NCBI RefSeq assembly: GCF_019749255.1
Contig: NZ_JACWFH010000009.1
Coordinates: 248,001-312,000 of the forward strand
DNA: 64,000 nt
Origin: Mesobacillus maritimus
Lineage (GTDB): Bacteria; Bacillota; Bacilli; Bacillales; Cytobacillaceae
Direction of reading: 5' to 3'
The position numbers and the translations under genes are program-made. The notes under the pieces were generated by a model. It worked only from the letters and a program-made list of their open reading frames with translations. It did not search any database and was not told the DNA's origin. Positions 35,465 through 44,319 of this stretch are shown piece after piece (position 1 is the first letter of the stretch; every line of letters begins with the position of its first letter).

Positions 35465-36700
35465 ATGCCTTTGAAAAACATCTATTTACGTCTATACATT
35501 TTTTCTATTTCGATACTCGGAACAGTAGCCTTTCTATGTTCATTTTCCCCGGTAAGTTTCTCACACCCCATATGGCTAATGATATTCGCTTTAACCACTG
35601 CAGTAATCCTGCTTAACCATTTCCACATACAACTCCCTCCGAAAGGGAACACGCTCTCGATGGATTCTGCTATCTTTTTAGCAAGCCTTTTTTTATTTGG
35701 ACTTAACATTACCTTGCTGGTCTTATTATTTAATTCCATTATTATCGCCTTTTCACAAAAAAATAGTGTTTGGTGGAAACATGTTCTTAATTTCGCTAAT
35801 TACACCCTCATGATTGTGTTAGCTTATTATAGTTTTGTCTCTACAGGTGGAGAAGTCGGGAGTGCCTCCCTAACAACCCTTTTCCCCTACATTATTTCTT
35901 TGACTATTTATTTACTAACCAATATCCTATTGGTCGCGGTTTTTTTCTTGCTATCAGCAACTGATCGCATTGTGCCAATTTTAAAAGATATGTTTAAGGA
36001 TACGATTACAACCTATACATGCACTCTATTTTTATCTATGATTCTGGTTATTCTAATCAATGCACAGAGCTTTTTCGGTTTATTTCTTTTTAGTTGTATC
36101 TCTCTCCTGTTAGCACAGACGTTTAGACAAAACTTTAAATTATACAAGGCTGTTTCTCATAAAGCGAATATCGATGAACTTACTGGTTTGAATAATCACG
36201 GATATTTTAAAGAGCAGTTAGAATTAGAGCTATTCGTTGCCATGAAAACTGAAGCGACTTTATGCATCGCCATCCTTGATATTGATGATTTTAAAAAATA
36301 TAATGATTTGCACGGCCATCTTCAAGGGGATGAATTACTGAATGAGTTTGGAACCTTGTTGAAAAATGAGTGTGGGAAGAAAAAGTATAGCGTAGCTAGG
36401 TATGGAGGAGAAGAGTTTTCCATCATCATGCCAAATACCCTTTTAGTGGAGGCATTCAGTTTTATCGATAATCTTCGTAAATTAACCAATGCTACGCCGC
36501 TTGACGGAGTAGAAATATTGCCACACGGATGTTTATCCTTTTCAGCTGGGATCGCCCAATGGGATAAAGGGTATAACAGTGCAGAGTTATTAAATAAAGC
36601 GGATCAAGCCTTATATAAAGCAAAAAACCAGGGAAAGAACCATGTCCAATTTTACAATCAGCAGTCGGAATACCTAACCCAGCAGTCTACAGCCAACTAA
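35465..36700 (+). CDS. Membrane-bound diguanylate cyclase (GGDEF)
   Basis: About 230 N-terminal residues form seven or eight transmembrane helices without recognisable ligand motifs. A GGDEF domain follows from about residue 240: DELTGLNNHGYF, ILDIDDFKKYND, and the active site RYGGEEF (about 320). The active site is complete, so it should make cyclic di-GMP from two GTP. The allosteric I-site (RxxD, five residues before GGEEF) is absent; the equivalent segment is KKKY, so feedback inhibition is not expected by that route. The ATG at 35465 is chosen over a GTG nine bases before; the ribosome site is modest (GAGTGA). It is probably co-transcribed with the 40-residue peptide gene. Confidence 0.88.
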   Translation: MPLKNIYLRLYIFSISILGTVAFLCSFSPVSFSHPIWLMIFALTTAVILLNHFHIQLPPKGNTLSMDSAIFLASLFLFGLNITLLVLLFNSIIIAFSQKNSVWWKHVLNFANYTLMIVLAYYSFVSTGGEVGSASLTTLFPYIISLTIYLLTNILLVAVFFLLSATDRIVPILKDMFKDTITTYTCTLFLSMILVILINAQSFFGLFLFSCISLLLAQTFRQNFKLYKAVSHKANIDELTGLNNHGYFKEQLELELFVAMKTEATLCIAILDIDDFKKYNDLHGHLQGDELLNEFGTLLKNECGKKKYSVARYGGEEFSIIMPNTLLVEAFSFIDNLRKLTNATPLDGVEILPHGCLSFSAGIAQWDKGYNSAELLNKADQALYKAKNQGKNHVQFYNQQSEYLTQQSTAN

Positions 36701-36844
36701 TAGCAGGTTCTATTGCCATTCAATCTCTTATTACTTAGTTATTTCATTGAAATGGTTAAAATGAATGATAGTATTAGAGGGAGCTTTAAAAATTGGCTAA
36801 CTGATAAGGCTAGTTAGCACAAATTTGTAGGGAGTGTACATAAG

Positions 36845-37372
36845 TTGACACGGTCAGAAAATAAATATACTACACAAAGAATCAATACCTATGAAGTCGT
36901 TGTAGACAATGTGTCTCTAGCAAACGGGGAAGAAAAGACTTTCTCTTATCTCCAAGTTACAAACGGCGTCTGTATTCTTCCTATTACGGACGAACATCAG
37001 ATCTTATGCTTGAAGCAATATCGCCATCCTTTTAAAGGCATGCAATGGGAGCTTCCTGTAGGGATTATTAATCAAAATGATGCTTCCCCACTCGATGCTG
37101 CAAAGCGTGAACTTGAAGAAAGAACTGGCTACACTGCCGAACATTGGTTAGACTTAGGCAGCTTCTATCCTTCCCCAGGATCCACAAGTGAGGAGGTTTT
37201 CCTATTTGCGGCTGCTGGATTACGTGCTACCAATCAACAAACGGAAACGAGCGAGTCAGTGGAGTTTGAAAAAATCAGCATGGAAAAGCTAAAAACTTTA
37301 ATCACAGATGGAGAGTTTAACCACGGTGCTGGACTTGCCACGGTGTTGAGGTATAAGTTTAAAACGGATTGA
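36845..37372 (+). CDS. Nudix-fold protein, ADP-ribose pyrophosphatase-like, altered Nudix box
   Basis: The 175-residue protein follows the ADP-ribose pyrophosphatase layout (LCLKQYRHPFKGMQWELPVG, then the Nudix box, then FYPSPGSTSEEVFLFAA). However, the box reads GIINQNDASPLDAAKREL-EERTG. The expected Glu after G-x5 is Asp or Ala, and the REXXEE core is RELEER, with the last metal-ligand Glu changed to Arg. Catalysis may be weak or lost. The start is TTG, with GGGAG 10 bases upstream; no ATG is available before the conserved N terminus. It is monocistronic as far as can be seen. Confidence 0.8.
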   Translation: MTRSENKYTTQRINTYEVVVDNVSLANGEEKTFSYLQVTNGVCILPITDEHQILCLKQYRHPFKGMQWELPVGIINQNDASPLDAAKRELEERTGYTAEHWLDLGSFYPSPGSTSEEVFLFAAAGLRATNQQTETSESVEFEKISMEKLKTLITDGEFNHGAGLATVLRYKFKTD

Positions 37373-37445
37373 TTGAAAAGCGGAAGCGCCTGGAGAGGGA
37401 CTAAGCACCTCAGCTGGACAACTCTCAGTTTTTTACTTAATAACT

Positions 37446-37494
37446 AAAGAGCCTCCAAAAAGTCTTTACCGACTTTTTGGAGGCTCTCTTTTTT
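37446..37494. terminator. Bidirectional terminator between the Nudix gene and gtaB
   Basis: AAAGAGCCTCCAAAAAGTC and GACTTTTTGGAGGCTCTCTT pair in a 19-bp stem with A and T tracts on both sides. It overlaps the gtaB stop by 2 bases. Confidence 0.92.
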
Positions 37495-38383
37495 AGATAT
37501 CAACCGACTTCGAATACTGCTCAATCTTGGTTTGCATAAATTGTAACAGTTCATCGCGTAAGTCTGGTCTTTGCAAGGCAAACTCAATCGTAGTTTCAAT
37601 AAAGCCTTGCTTCTCCCCTACGTCATAACGATTACCTTCGAACTCATAGCCAAAAACGCGTTGAATTTTATTCAGCTTTTGGATGGCATCTGTTAGTTGG
37701 ATTTCATTTCCTGCCCCTAGTTCCTGCTTCTCCAAAAACATAAAAATCTCAGGATTCAATATGTATCTTCCAATAATGGCTAAGTTCGAAGGTGCTGTAC
37801 CTGGTGCAGGCTTTTCAATAAAGTTGTTTACTTGGAAGGTACGGCCTTCTGATTCAAGTGGATCAATAATTCCGTATCGATGCGTTTCTGATTCTGGTAC
37901 CCTCTTAACCCCGATGACGGAAGAAAAACGATTATTATATTCATCCATCAGTTGACCAAGACATGGCTTTTCAGCTTGGACTATATCATCCCCTAATAAA
38001 ACGGCGAATGGCTCTTCTCCAATGAATTTACGTGCACACAGGATGGCATGACCTAACCCCTTCGGCTCCTTTTGACGAATATAATGAATGTCAATCATAT
38101 TAGAGATGCTTCGAACAGTTTCTAGCAACTCAAATTTTTCTTTTTCAACCAAATTGTTTTCAAGCTCAGTTGCATGATCGAAATGGTCCTCAATCGAACG
38201 CTTCCCTTTCCCAGTGACAATAATAATATCTTCAATCCCTGAAGCAACAGCTTCTTCAACAATATATTGAATCGTAGGCTTATCAACAATTGGTAGCATT
38301 TCTTTCGGCATAGCCTTTGTTGCCGGCAGGAACCTCGTCCCTAGTCCTGCAGCAGGAATAATCGCTTTTCTAACCTTATTCAT
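37493..38383 (-). CDS. gtaB: UTP-glucose-1-phosphate uridylyltransferase
   Basis: The 296-residue enzyme makes UDP-glucose, used for glucosylating teichoic acids and for lipoteichoic acid anchors. The family signatures are intact: [31 protein letters not shown] (nucleotide binding), [24 protein letters not shown] with the metal Asp, and FIEKP. The ATG at 38383 has GGAG 8 bases upstream and is preferred over a TTG two codons earlier. Its product could supply donors for the GT2/GT4 enzymes elsewhere in the window. Confidence 0.95.
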   Translation of the reverse strand: MNKVRKAIIPAAGLGTRFLPATKAMPKEMLPIVDKPTIQYIVEEAVASGIEDIIIVTGKGKRSIEDHFDHATELENNLVEKEKFELLETVRSISNMIDIHYIRQKEPKGLGHAILCARKFIGEEPFAVLLGDDIVQAEKPCLGQLMDEYNNRFSSVIGVKRVPESETHRYGIIDPLESEGRTFQVNNFIEKPAPGTAPSNLAIIGRYILNPEIFMFLEKQELGAGNEIQLTDAIQKLNKIQRVFGYEFEGNRYDVGEKQGFIETTIEFALQRPDLRDELLQFMQTKIEQYSKSVDI

Positions 38384-39270
38384 TTTCAATTCTCCTTTTC
38401 AGAAAGTCTATACTGGTAGTATGTACCTCGCTGATTATTGTAGCAAAGGTTATATAGAAAAAGATAGCTTCCCTGTATAGAATTAATTTTAAAGTTTTCC
38501 CTTAAATTATAAAAAATAGATTTTCAAGAAACCTTCTAGTATTTAATATATGTGTCAGGAAAATTAACCTATAGGGGTTATGTAATGACAAAGCTAAGAT
38601 CCCGTACCTCTAAAAAAGGGCTCATTTTGCTTTTTAGCTAATTTTTATCTTAATGTGCCTGTATTATTACCACTACGAGACTGAGGATTAGTTTGTCCTT
38701 AACCTCTCTAACTTGCTCTTTCAGTTTAACTTTTTCAATGTTTGAACAATAAAACAAGAGCAAGCTTCACCAAAAACAACCCCAATTCCATCAAACCAGA
38801 CATCAAAGAGTCTTCCACCTCTAGAGATTTGACGAACTCTGTTAAAAACCAAAAAGGATGCAGAGGAAAATTGCATACCATACGGAATGAGGCTAAAACG
38901 AACAGGACTGCGAGAAGAAAGTAAACAAAATTATGTTCTACCTTTAGAATGATAAACTCCTCAGTTAAGGTTGGAATTGGGCAAGAACCCCCCTCAAATT
39001 TGGTTCGTGATTCAATTTAAGATAACCTTCATAATGGGTTACTTCCCCACTTAGATCTGACGTCAAGGTCATCGAAAATAGCTTCTACCCACATTAAAAG
39101 CAGTAATTTCCTTCTCATGGACTTTTTACCCTGCTTTATTCACCATTATGAATGATATGCTAGAAGGTTATCCCTACTAGTCCTTTTGTCGCTTTTTGTA
39201 GAACGATATACCCCTATATCCCCTATCAATATGGTAGAATGTAGGAAATCTATACTAGGAGGAGACTAAC
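38384..39270. other. 887-base stretch without a convincing gene
   Basis: No frame with both a ribosome site and family features is seen until 39271. A 60-codon Asn/Lys/Thr-rich frame at 38742 starts with TTG and has no ribosome site; I reject it. An extended -10 (TGGTAGAAT, about 39232-39240) just upstream of the 49-residue frame could be its promoter. The rest is A+T-rich and unexplained. Confidence 0.4.
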
Positions 39271-39420
39271 ATGCCTCTCATTCATATGAAGGAAATTTAC
39301 ACTCCACTAAAATTCATCGGAATCAAACTCTTTCTTTCAAAGGAAGGTCAGGTCTTTATTAAACTTGGAAAAAAGCCTCGAAAACGAATTTTTGGTAGAG
39401 ACCAGAATTTAATAGGCTGA
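39271..39420 (+). CDS. 49-residue basic protein, unknown
   Basis: An ATG preceded by AGGAGGAG at 6 bases opens a 49-residue frame beginning MPLIHMKEIYTPLKFIG and ending KKPRKRIFGRDQNLIG. It is rich in Lys and Arg with a short central hydrophobic stretch. I do not recognise a family. The strong ribosome site is the main support. Confidence 0.5.
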   Translation: MPLIHMKEIYTPLKFIGIKLFLSKEGQVFIKLGKKPRKRIFGRDQNLIG

Positions 39421-39680
39421 TCGGTTAGACCTACAACGACGGTAATTATAAAACTATATACATTATGTATCGGAAGGATCCTACGTGGTTTCTTTTTGTT
39501 CGTTGGCATTTTTAGATGTAAAATACATAGTTATTTTTTTCACATTACTATTCTTAGGTCTTTAGACTCCTGAAAACCAACTAATCTAAAAGCCCCGGAT
39601 TGTACACCCTGATAAACAGGATAATCCTATCCTTTGGCGAATAAAATCTACTAGTGTTTCAAAAATAAGGAGGTATACCT

Positions 39681-40595
39681 ATGCCCAGCCAAGAAAGCAT
39701 TATGATTCGGCAAATGTTAAAAGCAAGTATGGCTGCTCAAAAACCAGATGCATCCATCGCAGAAGTAAGAAAAGGATTAGAAATGCTAGCTGCATTTAAC
39801 CCTTTAGCTCAAGATGTAAAAGTAGAACAACTTAAAGTAGAAGGAATGCCTGCCGAGTGGGTCAGTGCTCCGAATGCAACAGAGGACAAAGTTTTTCTAT
39901 ACTTACATGGTGGAGCATACATAATGGGTAGCTGTAACACCCACCGAGATCTAGCTTCAAAAATTTCCCGAGCATCTGGATGCCGTGTGTTGGTGGTTGA
40001 ATATCGACTTGCGCCAGAAAACCAATATCCAGCTGCCGTTGAAGATGCACTAACTGCCTATCGTTGGTTACTCTCTTCAGGTGTTTCTCCAGAACAATTA
40101 GTGGTTGGTGGAGATTCAGCAGGTGGCGGGCTCACCCTCGCTTTGCTATTGTCATTAAAAGAAGCTAACGAAGCCCTGCCATCAGCAGCTGTCCTGCTTT
40201 CTCCATGGACAGATATGGAAGGAACTGGAGCTTCAATGGAAACTCGTGCTGAGGTTGATCCATGGTTAAATCCTGAACAATCCCGACAGGCGCCGCTTTT
40301 ATACATCGGGGCCTTAGATCGCCGCCATCCACTTGTTTCACCTATTTTTGGAGATTTAGAGGGTCTTCCACCTTTGCTTGTTCACGTTGGCAATGATGAG
40401 ATTTTACTAGACGATTCAGTTCGCTTAGTGGACCGAGCACGTGAGGCTGGCGTTGATGTCACCTTTAAAATTTGGGATGACATGTGGCATGTATTCCAGC
40501 AATTTAATATGCCAGAAGCATCTCAAGCTATTGAGGAAATCGGTCAATTCGTTAAGCTGAAGCTTGAACAGTCTAGCCCTACTATCGTTGAGTAA
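39681..40595 (+). CDS. Alpha/beta hydrolase, hormone-sensitive-lipase-like esterase
   Basis: The 304-residue cytoplasmic protein shows the HSL/family IV layout: the oxyanion-hole motif [11 protein letters not shown] (about 73-83), [16 protein letters not shown], the nucleophile elbow GGDSAGGG (about 143-150), a later Asp in [10 protein letters not shown] and the His in DDMWHVF (about 274). It likely hydrolyses short acyl esters. AAGGAGG lies 8 bases before the ATG. It is monocistronic, with a hairpin terminator. Confidence 0.88.
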   Translation: MPSQESIMIRQMLKASMAAQKPDASIAEVRKGLEMLAAFNPLAQDVKVEQLKVEGMPAEWVSAPNATEDKVFLYLHGGAYIMGSCNTHRDLASKISRASGCRVLVVEYRLAPENQYPAAVEDALTAYRWLLSSGVSPEQLVVGGDSAGGGLTLALLLSLKEANEALPSAAVLLSPWTDMEGTGASMETRAEVDPWLNPEQSRQAPLLYIGALDRRHPLVSPIFGDLEGLPPLLVHVGNDEILLDDSVRLVDRAREAGVDVTFKIWDDMWHVFQQFNMPEASQAIEEIGQFVKLKLEQSSPTIVE

Positions 40596-40596
40596 A

Positions 40597-40652
40597 ATAC
40601 AAGAGTCTGCTCATGGAGCGCGCAGGTTCGAAATGAGTGGGCTCTTGTATTA
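40597..40652 (+). terminator. Terminator of the esterase gene
   Basis: ATACAAGAG and CTCTTGTAT pair, with additional inner pairing of GCTCAT with ATGAGT; the T tail is short, so efficiency is uncertain. Confidence 0.6.
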
Positions 40653-40734
40653 ATTGGAAAAAGAGTTCATTTCGGCGGGTCTCTTTTTAGGGGAGGCACC
40701 CTACGTGGAATGCTACTCAAGAACAAAACACGCT

Positions 40735-41430
40735 GATGCTGACTTTGAGGACACTTGTCATGAAGATAATTCTTCTGCTTGATACAAAAATTTCTTAAGA
40801 ACCAGTTTCATGGACATAACCCTCCTGCTTGATACTCATAATGTCCTTGAGGATCACTGTCATGGACAAGATCTCCTGCTTGATGGAAAAAATGTCCTTG
40901 AGAACCACTGTCATGGACAAAATCTCCTGCTTGATGAAAAAAATGTCCTTGAGAACCACTGTCATAGACAAAAAACTCCTGCTTGATGAAAAATGTCCTT
41001 GAGAACCACTGTCATGGACAAAATCCCTCCTGCTTGATGAAAAATGTCCTTGAGAACCACTGTCATAGACAAAATCCTTCTGCTTGATGAAAAAATGTCC
41101 TTGAGAACCACTGTCATGGACAAAATCCCTTCTGCTTGATGAAAAAATGTCCTTGAGAACCACTGTCATGGACAAAATCCCTCCTGCTTGATGAAAAAAT
41201 GTCCTTGAGAACCACTGTCATAGACAAAATCCTTCTGCTTGATGAAAAAATGTCCTTGAGAACCACTGTCATGGTCAAAATCCCTCCTGCTTGATGAAAA
41301 AATGTCCTTGAGAACCACTGTCATAGACAAAATCCTCCTGATTGATGAAAAAAATGTCTTTGAGAACCACTGTCATAGACAAAAATCTCCTACTTCATAA
41401 GAAAATGTCCTTAAGTCCTACTATTAAGGC
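40735..41430. repeat. Tandem array 2, 50-52-bp units
   Basis: About 13 units run from 40748 to beyond 41363. The landmark AGAACCACTGTCAT recurs every 50-52 bases (for example 41104, 41156, 41208, 41259, 41311, 41363). Each unit also has GGACA and TGTCC arms that can pair. Apparent frames through it are translation shadows of the repeat. It lies between the esterase terminator and the TarS-like gene. Confidence 0.9.
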
Positions 41431-41563
41431 ATCCCCCTCCAGCATGATCGCCAAATGTCCTTTTCCCCTCACTCCAGTAAACTTTGAATAGATCCCCCTC
41501 TTTTCGTCGAAGCTAGCAATTAGTTTTAATCTTTTACTATAGATGGATTTGGGAGCGTAATTC

Positions 41564-43138
41564 ATGTTAAATGTATCAAAGCTTATTCATTCAATACGAT
41601 CTCAATCGAAACAAAACACCCCTAAATACCCTTATAACAGTGAAGGTTACTATGTCGTGGATCATAAGTTCGATAAGAACCGATCCAAGCCGAAGGTTAC
41701 GGTTATTACCCCTGTTTATAATGCGGAGAAATTTCTAAGAAAAACCATTGATTCTGTCGTCAATCAAACAATGGGGGTAGATAAGATCGAATATATCTTA
41801 ATTGATGACGGTTCAACGGACTCAACGAGGGATATTTTGATTGAATACTCTTCAAAATTTGAGAACATCATTGCTATATTTATGAAAAACAATTCGGGTA
41901 CACCTGGTCGTCCCCGCAACATCGGGATTCAACACGCGACTTCAAGTTATATTACCTTTTTAGATGCTGATGACTGGTTTGTACCCAATGGCCTCGAGAT
42001 CCTGCACAGAATACTAGAAGAGACCGGGGATGATTATGTCGTGGGGAAAACGATAAAAGTAGAGAAGAAAAAAACAAGTACAATTGGTGAACATGAATCT
42101 TGTAAAGAACGAAGAGGCGTCTCTCCCTTTTCAATTCCGCATATCTGTAATCACCTAGGACCAAGAGCTAGAATGATTCGTACAGGTTTGATTCGAGAGC
42201 ATTACATCCAGTTTCCCGAAATGAAGTTTGCCGAGGATAAACAATTCTTCATCGATATCCTCATTCACAGCAAAAGCATTTCGACAACAACTGCACCTAT
42301 TTATTACCTTAACCGTCTAAACAATGCTCAAACCAGGCTAACCAACCAGACGAATATCTTGCAAAAAACAGAGTACAATTTAAAAGTCATCAACTATATT
42401 CTAGGTAAAGATCTTGAGCTTAGTAAAAAGAAACTTATTTTAAATAGACTTTATGAGTTCGATTCCATTAATCGTTTTTTTATGACCCCTCATTATGAAA
42501 AAACAAAACTAAAACGCCTGTATTATTCGAAATTCAATAAAGTAATCAAATCAACTCAAAACCTTGAGTACGAAATTGCAGATGAATTCACGATTCCTAC
42601 AAACAAGGTAAAATATGATCTTCTTCGTACTAAAAAATACCGTGATTTAGAAAAGCTCGTTATTTGGGAAAAAAATGAAAAGGTCAAGCAGGTTCACATC
42701 TCGAATCAACTTCCCTATACTGTTAGCCCAATTATGAATGAAAACAAATATATTCGACTTCCGATGTACGCCACACTGTTACACGATTCTTTTAAAAAGG
42801 ATGTCTATTCGATGGCATTCAAAGTTTATGGTGATCATCTAAACAACATTACAGATATGCTATTCCAGAAATGGAACGATGCACATGTGGAGTTTACCTT
42901 ACCAGTCCATGTAGATTCAGAAGGAAATGGCCTGTTAGAGGTGAGCCTTGAGCAATTGTCTCAGTTCCCAGCTTCTAGCTACTCCATCTTTCTGAGATAT
43001 AATGACTATATGAAAACAAACATTAGAAAACATGAGCAAGCATCTTTAATTCATCCTTACAATGATATCGAATTTAGTTTCTTTCAAACTTCCTATTCAA
43101 ATATTGCTTTGAAGATTTCACCTAAAAAAGGCACCTAA
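41564..43138 (+). CDS. GT2 glycosyltransferase, TarS-like wall teichoic acid glycosylase
   Basis: The 524-residue protein has a GT2 domain from about residue 44: VTVITPVYNAEKFL, LIDDGSTDST, the NNSGTPGRPRNIGI segment, FLDADDWF (DxD) and KFAEDKQFFID with the likely catalytic Asp. This spacing, the GTPGRPRN block and the beta-rich C-terminal half match TarS of Staphylococcus, which adds beta-GlcNAc to poly(ribitol phosphate), as I recall that sequence. The acceptor in this organism may be a glycerol-phosphate polymer. mnaA and gtaB in the window make possible sugar precursors. GGGAG lies 8 bases before the ATG. It is monocistronic. Confidence 0.8.
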   Translation: MLNVSKLIHSIRSQSKQNTPKYPYNSEGYYVVDHKFDKNRSKPKVTVITPVYNAEKFLRKTIDSVVNQTMGVDKIEYILIDDGSTDSTRDILIEYSSKFENIIAIFMKNNSGTPGRPRNIGIQHATSSYITFLDADDWFVPNGLEILHRILEETGDDYVVGKTIKVEKKKTSTIGEHESCKERRGVSPFSIPHICNHLGPRARMIRTGLIREHYIQFPEMKFAEDKQFFIDILIHSKSISTTTAPIYYLNRLNNAQTRLTNQTNILQKTEYNLKVINYILGKDLELSKKKLILNRLYEFDSINRFFMTPHYEKTKLKRLYYSKFNKVIKSTQNLEYEIADEFTIPTNKVKYDLLRTKKYRDLEKLVIWEKNEKVKQVHISNQLPYTVSPIMNENKYIRLPMYATLLHDSFKKDVYSMAFKVYGDHLNNITDMLFQKWNDAHVEFTLPVHVDSEGNGLLEVSLEQLSQFPASSYSIFLRYNDYMKTNIRKHEQASLIHPYNDIEFSFFQTSYSNIALKISPKKGT

Positions 43139-43179
43139 CTTTCAAGCGTTTTTACACGCTGAGACGTAGGTGTTTTTTC
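43132..43179 (+). terminator. Terminator of the TarS-like gene
   Basis: CACCTA and TAGGTG form the base, TCAAGCGT and ACGCTGA the top of an interrupted stem, followed by six T. The left arm overlaps the stop codon. Confidence 0.85.
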
Positions 43180-43391
43180 TTTTTACTCAAATGATTCTGA
43201 ACTAGCATTCTTTGCGGTTGGTCAACTAAAATTTGATTGAATTCTAAAAAGAGTTGTCGAAGTATGTCATAATTTCGAATGTTATCGGGAAATAGTATTG
43301 AAAAAATCTAGAAAATGGTAGTATCTTCATAGGTAATTTTGTTTTATGTAAACACTTTAATCCAACTCTATCCGGGAAATGAGGTGCTTGG

Positions 43392-43949
43392 TTGGTTATA
43401 TTACAGCGGTATATAATCAAAGGAAATATGAGGTATATGGTCGGTCTTTCGAGAGGAACTAGATGCTATACTTTGGTTTCCGAAGGAAAAAGGGAGTTTC
43501 TTGTACAACAAACTCCTGAAAAAATCATTGAGGAAACATGCAGCTATTTTGGTTTTGACTTCCAAGGTGCTTTAAAAGCAGCAGGAAAAATTCTTGAAAA
43601 CGATAAACTAGGAGCTTTCCTCGTAGATCCTAACGACACAATCTGTTTGTTTTCTTCTAAATCACCCCTGAGGTCGGACAGCTATTTTATTAACGTCCAG
43701 CATGTTCACTTCCTCGAAGAGACCGGATGCGAGACTAAAGTGGTTTTTAACACAGGGCAGATGGTAACTATCCCCACTAGAAAAGTCCATCTTCTTGCTA
43801 GAAACAATGCTGCGAAAAAGCTCAGAAGAGTTCTTTTAGAAAGAAACAGCAGCAATGAAAGTTTTTTCAATAGATCCTACAGTGAATATCATTTCTGTAG
43901 AGAAACAGGGAAATATATGTTAAAAGAAGATGAGTTTGATAACAACTAA
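43392..43949 (+). CDS. comK: ComK family competence regulator
   Basis: The 185-residue protein has the ComK (PF06338) core: EETCSYFGFDFQGALKAAGKIL, FLVDPNDTICLFSSKSP, INVQHVHFLEE, VVFNTGQMVTIP and a basic C-terminal part. ComK activates DNA-uptake genes by binding paired AT boxes. The length is near that of B. subtilis ComK (192), but identity is moderate and the N terminus differs, so it may be the second paralogue found in some Bacillaceae. The start is TTG, with GAGGTG 5 bases upstream. No clear K-box was found upstream, so autoregulation is not supported by the sequence. Its own terminator follows. Confidence 0.8.
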   Translation: MVILQRYIIKGNMRYMVGLSRGTRCYTLVSEGKREFLVQQTPEKIIEETCSYFGFDFQGALKAAGKILENDKLGAFLVDPNDTICLFSSKSPLRSDSYFINVQHVHFLEETGCETKVVFNTGQMVTIPTRKVHLLARNNAAKKLRRVLLERNSSNESFFNRSYSEYHFCRETGKYMLKEDEFDNN

Positions 43950-43998
43950 AAATAGCCAAGGACAGACGTGATGAAAAACAGACGGCTGTCCTATTTTT
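43948..43998 (+). terminator. comK terminator
   Basis: AAAATAG-GGACAG and CTGTCC-TATTTTT pair with an inner loop of about 18 bases. Confidence 0.7.
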
Positions 43999-44319
43999 AT
44001 GTTCATTTCCATTCTTAAAATAAAGATCTTCACAATAGGCCATTAGGTGTGATTACCAGAAAATTTACATACATACCAAATAGGTCTTCTTTCTCTTTAA
44101 AAAAAAGACAGCAGGACTATTGATTCAATAATTGTAAAAATATTATTAATTAATAGAAAACAGGTAGAAGAATGGTGAATTTTGTCCTAAAATGAGTGAG
44201 GCTTCAACCGATTTTGTTGTGATAGAATGGATGAATTTTTAGGAGCACGATTTCTACTTTTCATGTCAATCATTCTAGTATTCAACTAAATCAAATCTAT
44301 TAAAAGGAGATATGGGAAA
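43999..44319. other. Intergenic stretch upstream of the nuclease gene
   Basis: No gene is seen. It must contain the promoter of the large secreted nuclease. AAAGGAGATATG close to 44319 is that gene's ribosome site. Confidence 0.4.

Noticed and set aside
38742-38924. Asn/Lys/Thr-rich 60-codon frame
   Set aside because: TTG start without ribosome site and no family resemblance.
40795-41175. Leftward 126-codon frame in tandem array 2
   Set aside because: It only reads through the repeats; unit length varies and is not a multiple of three, and no ribosome site precedes it.
43200-43391. K-box (ComK-binding site) upstream of comK
   Set aside because: A/T runs are present but no pair of AAAA-N5-TTTT boxes at a proper spacing.
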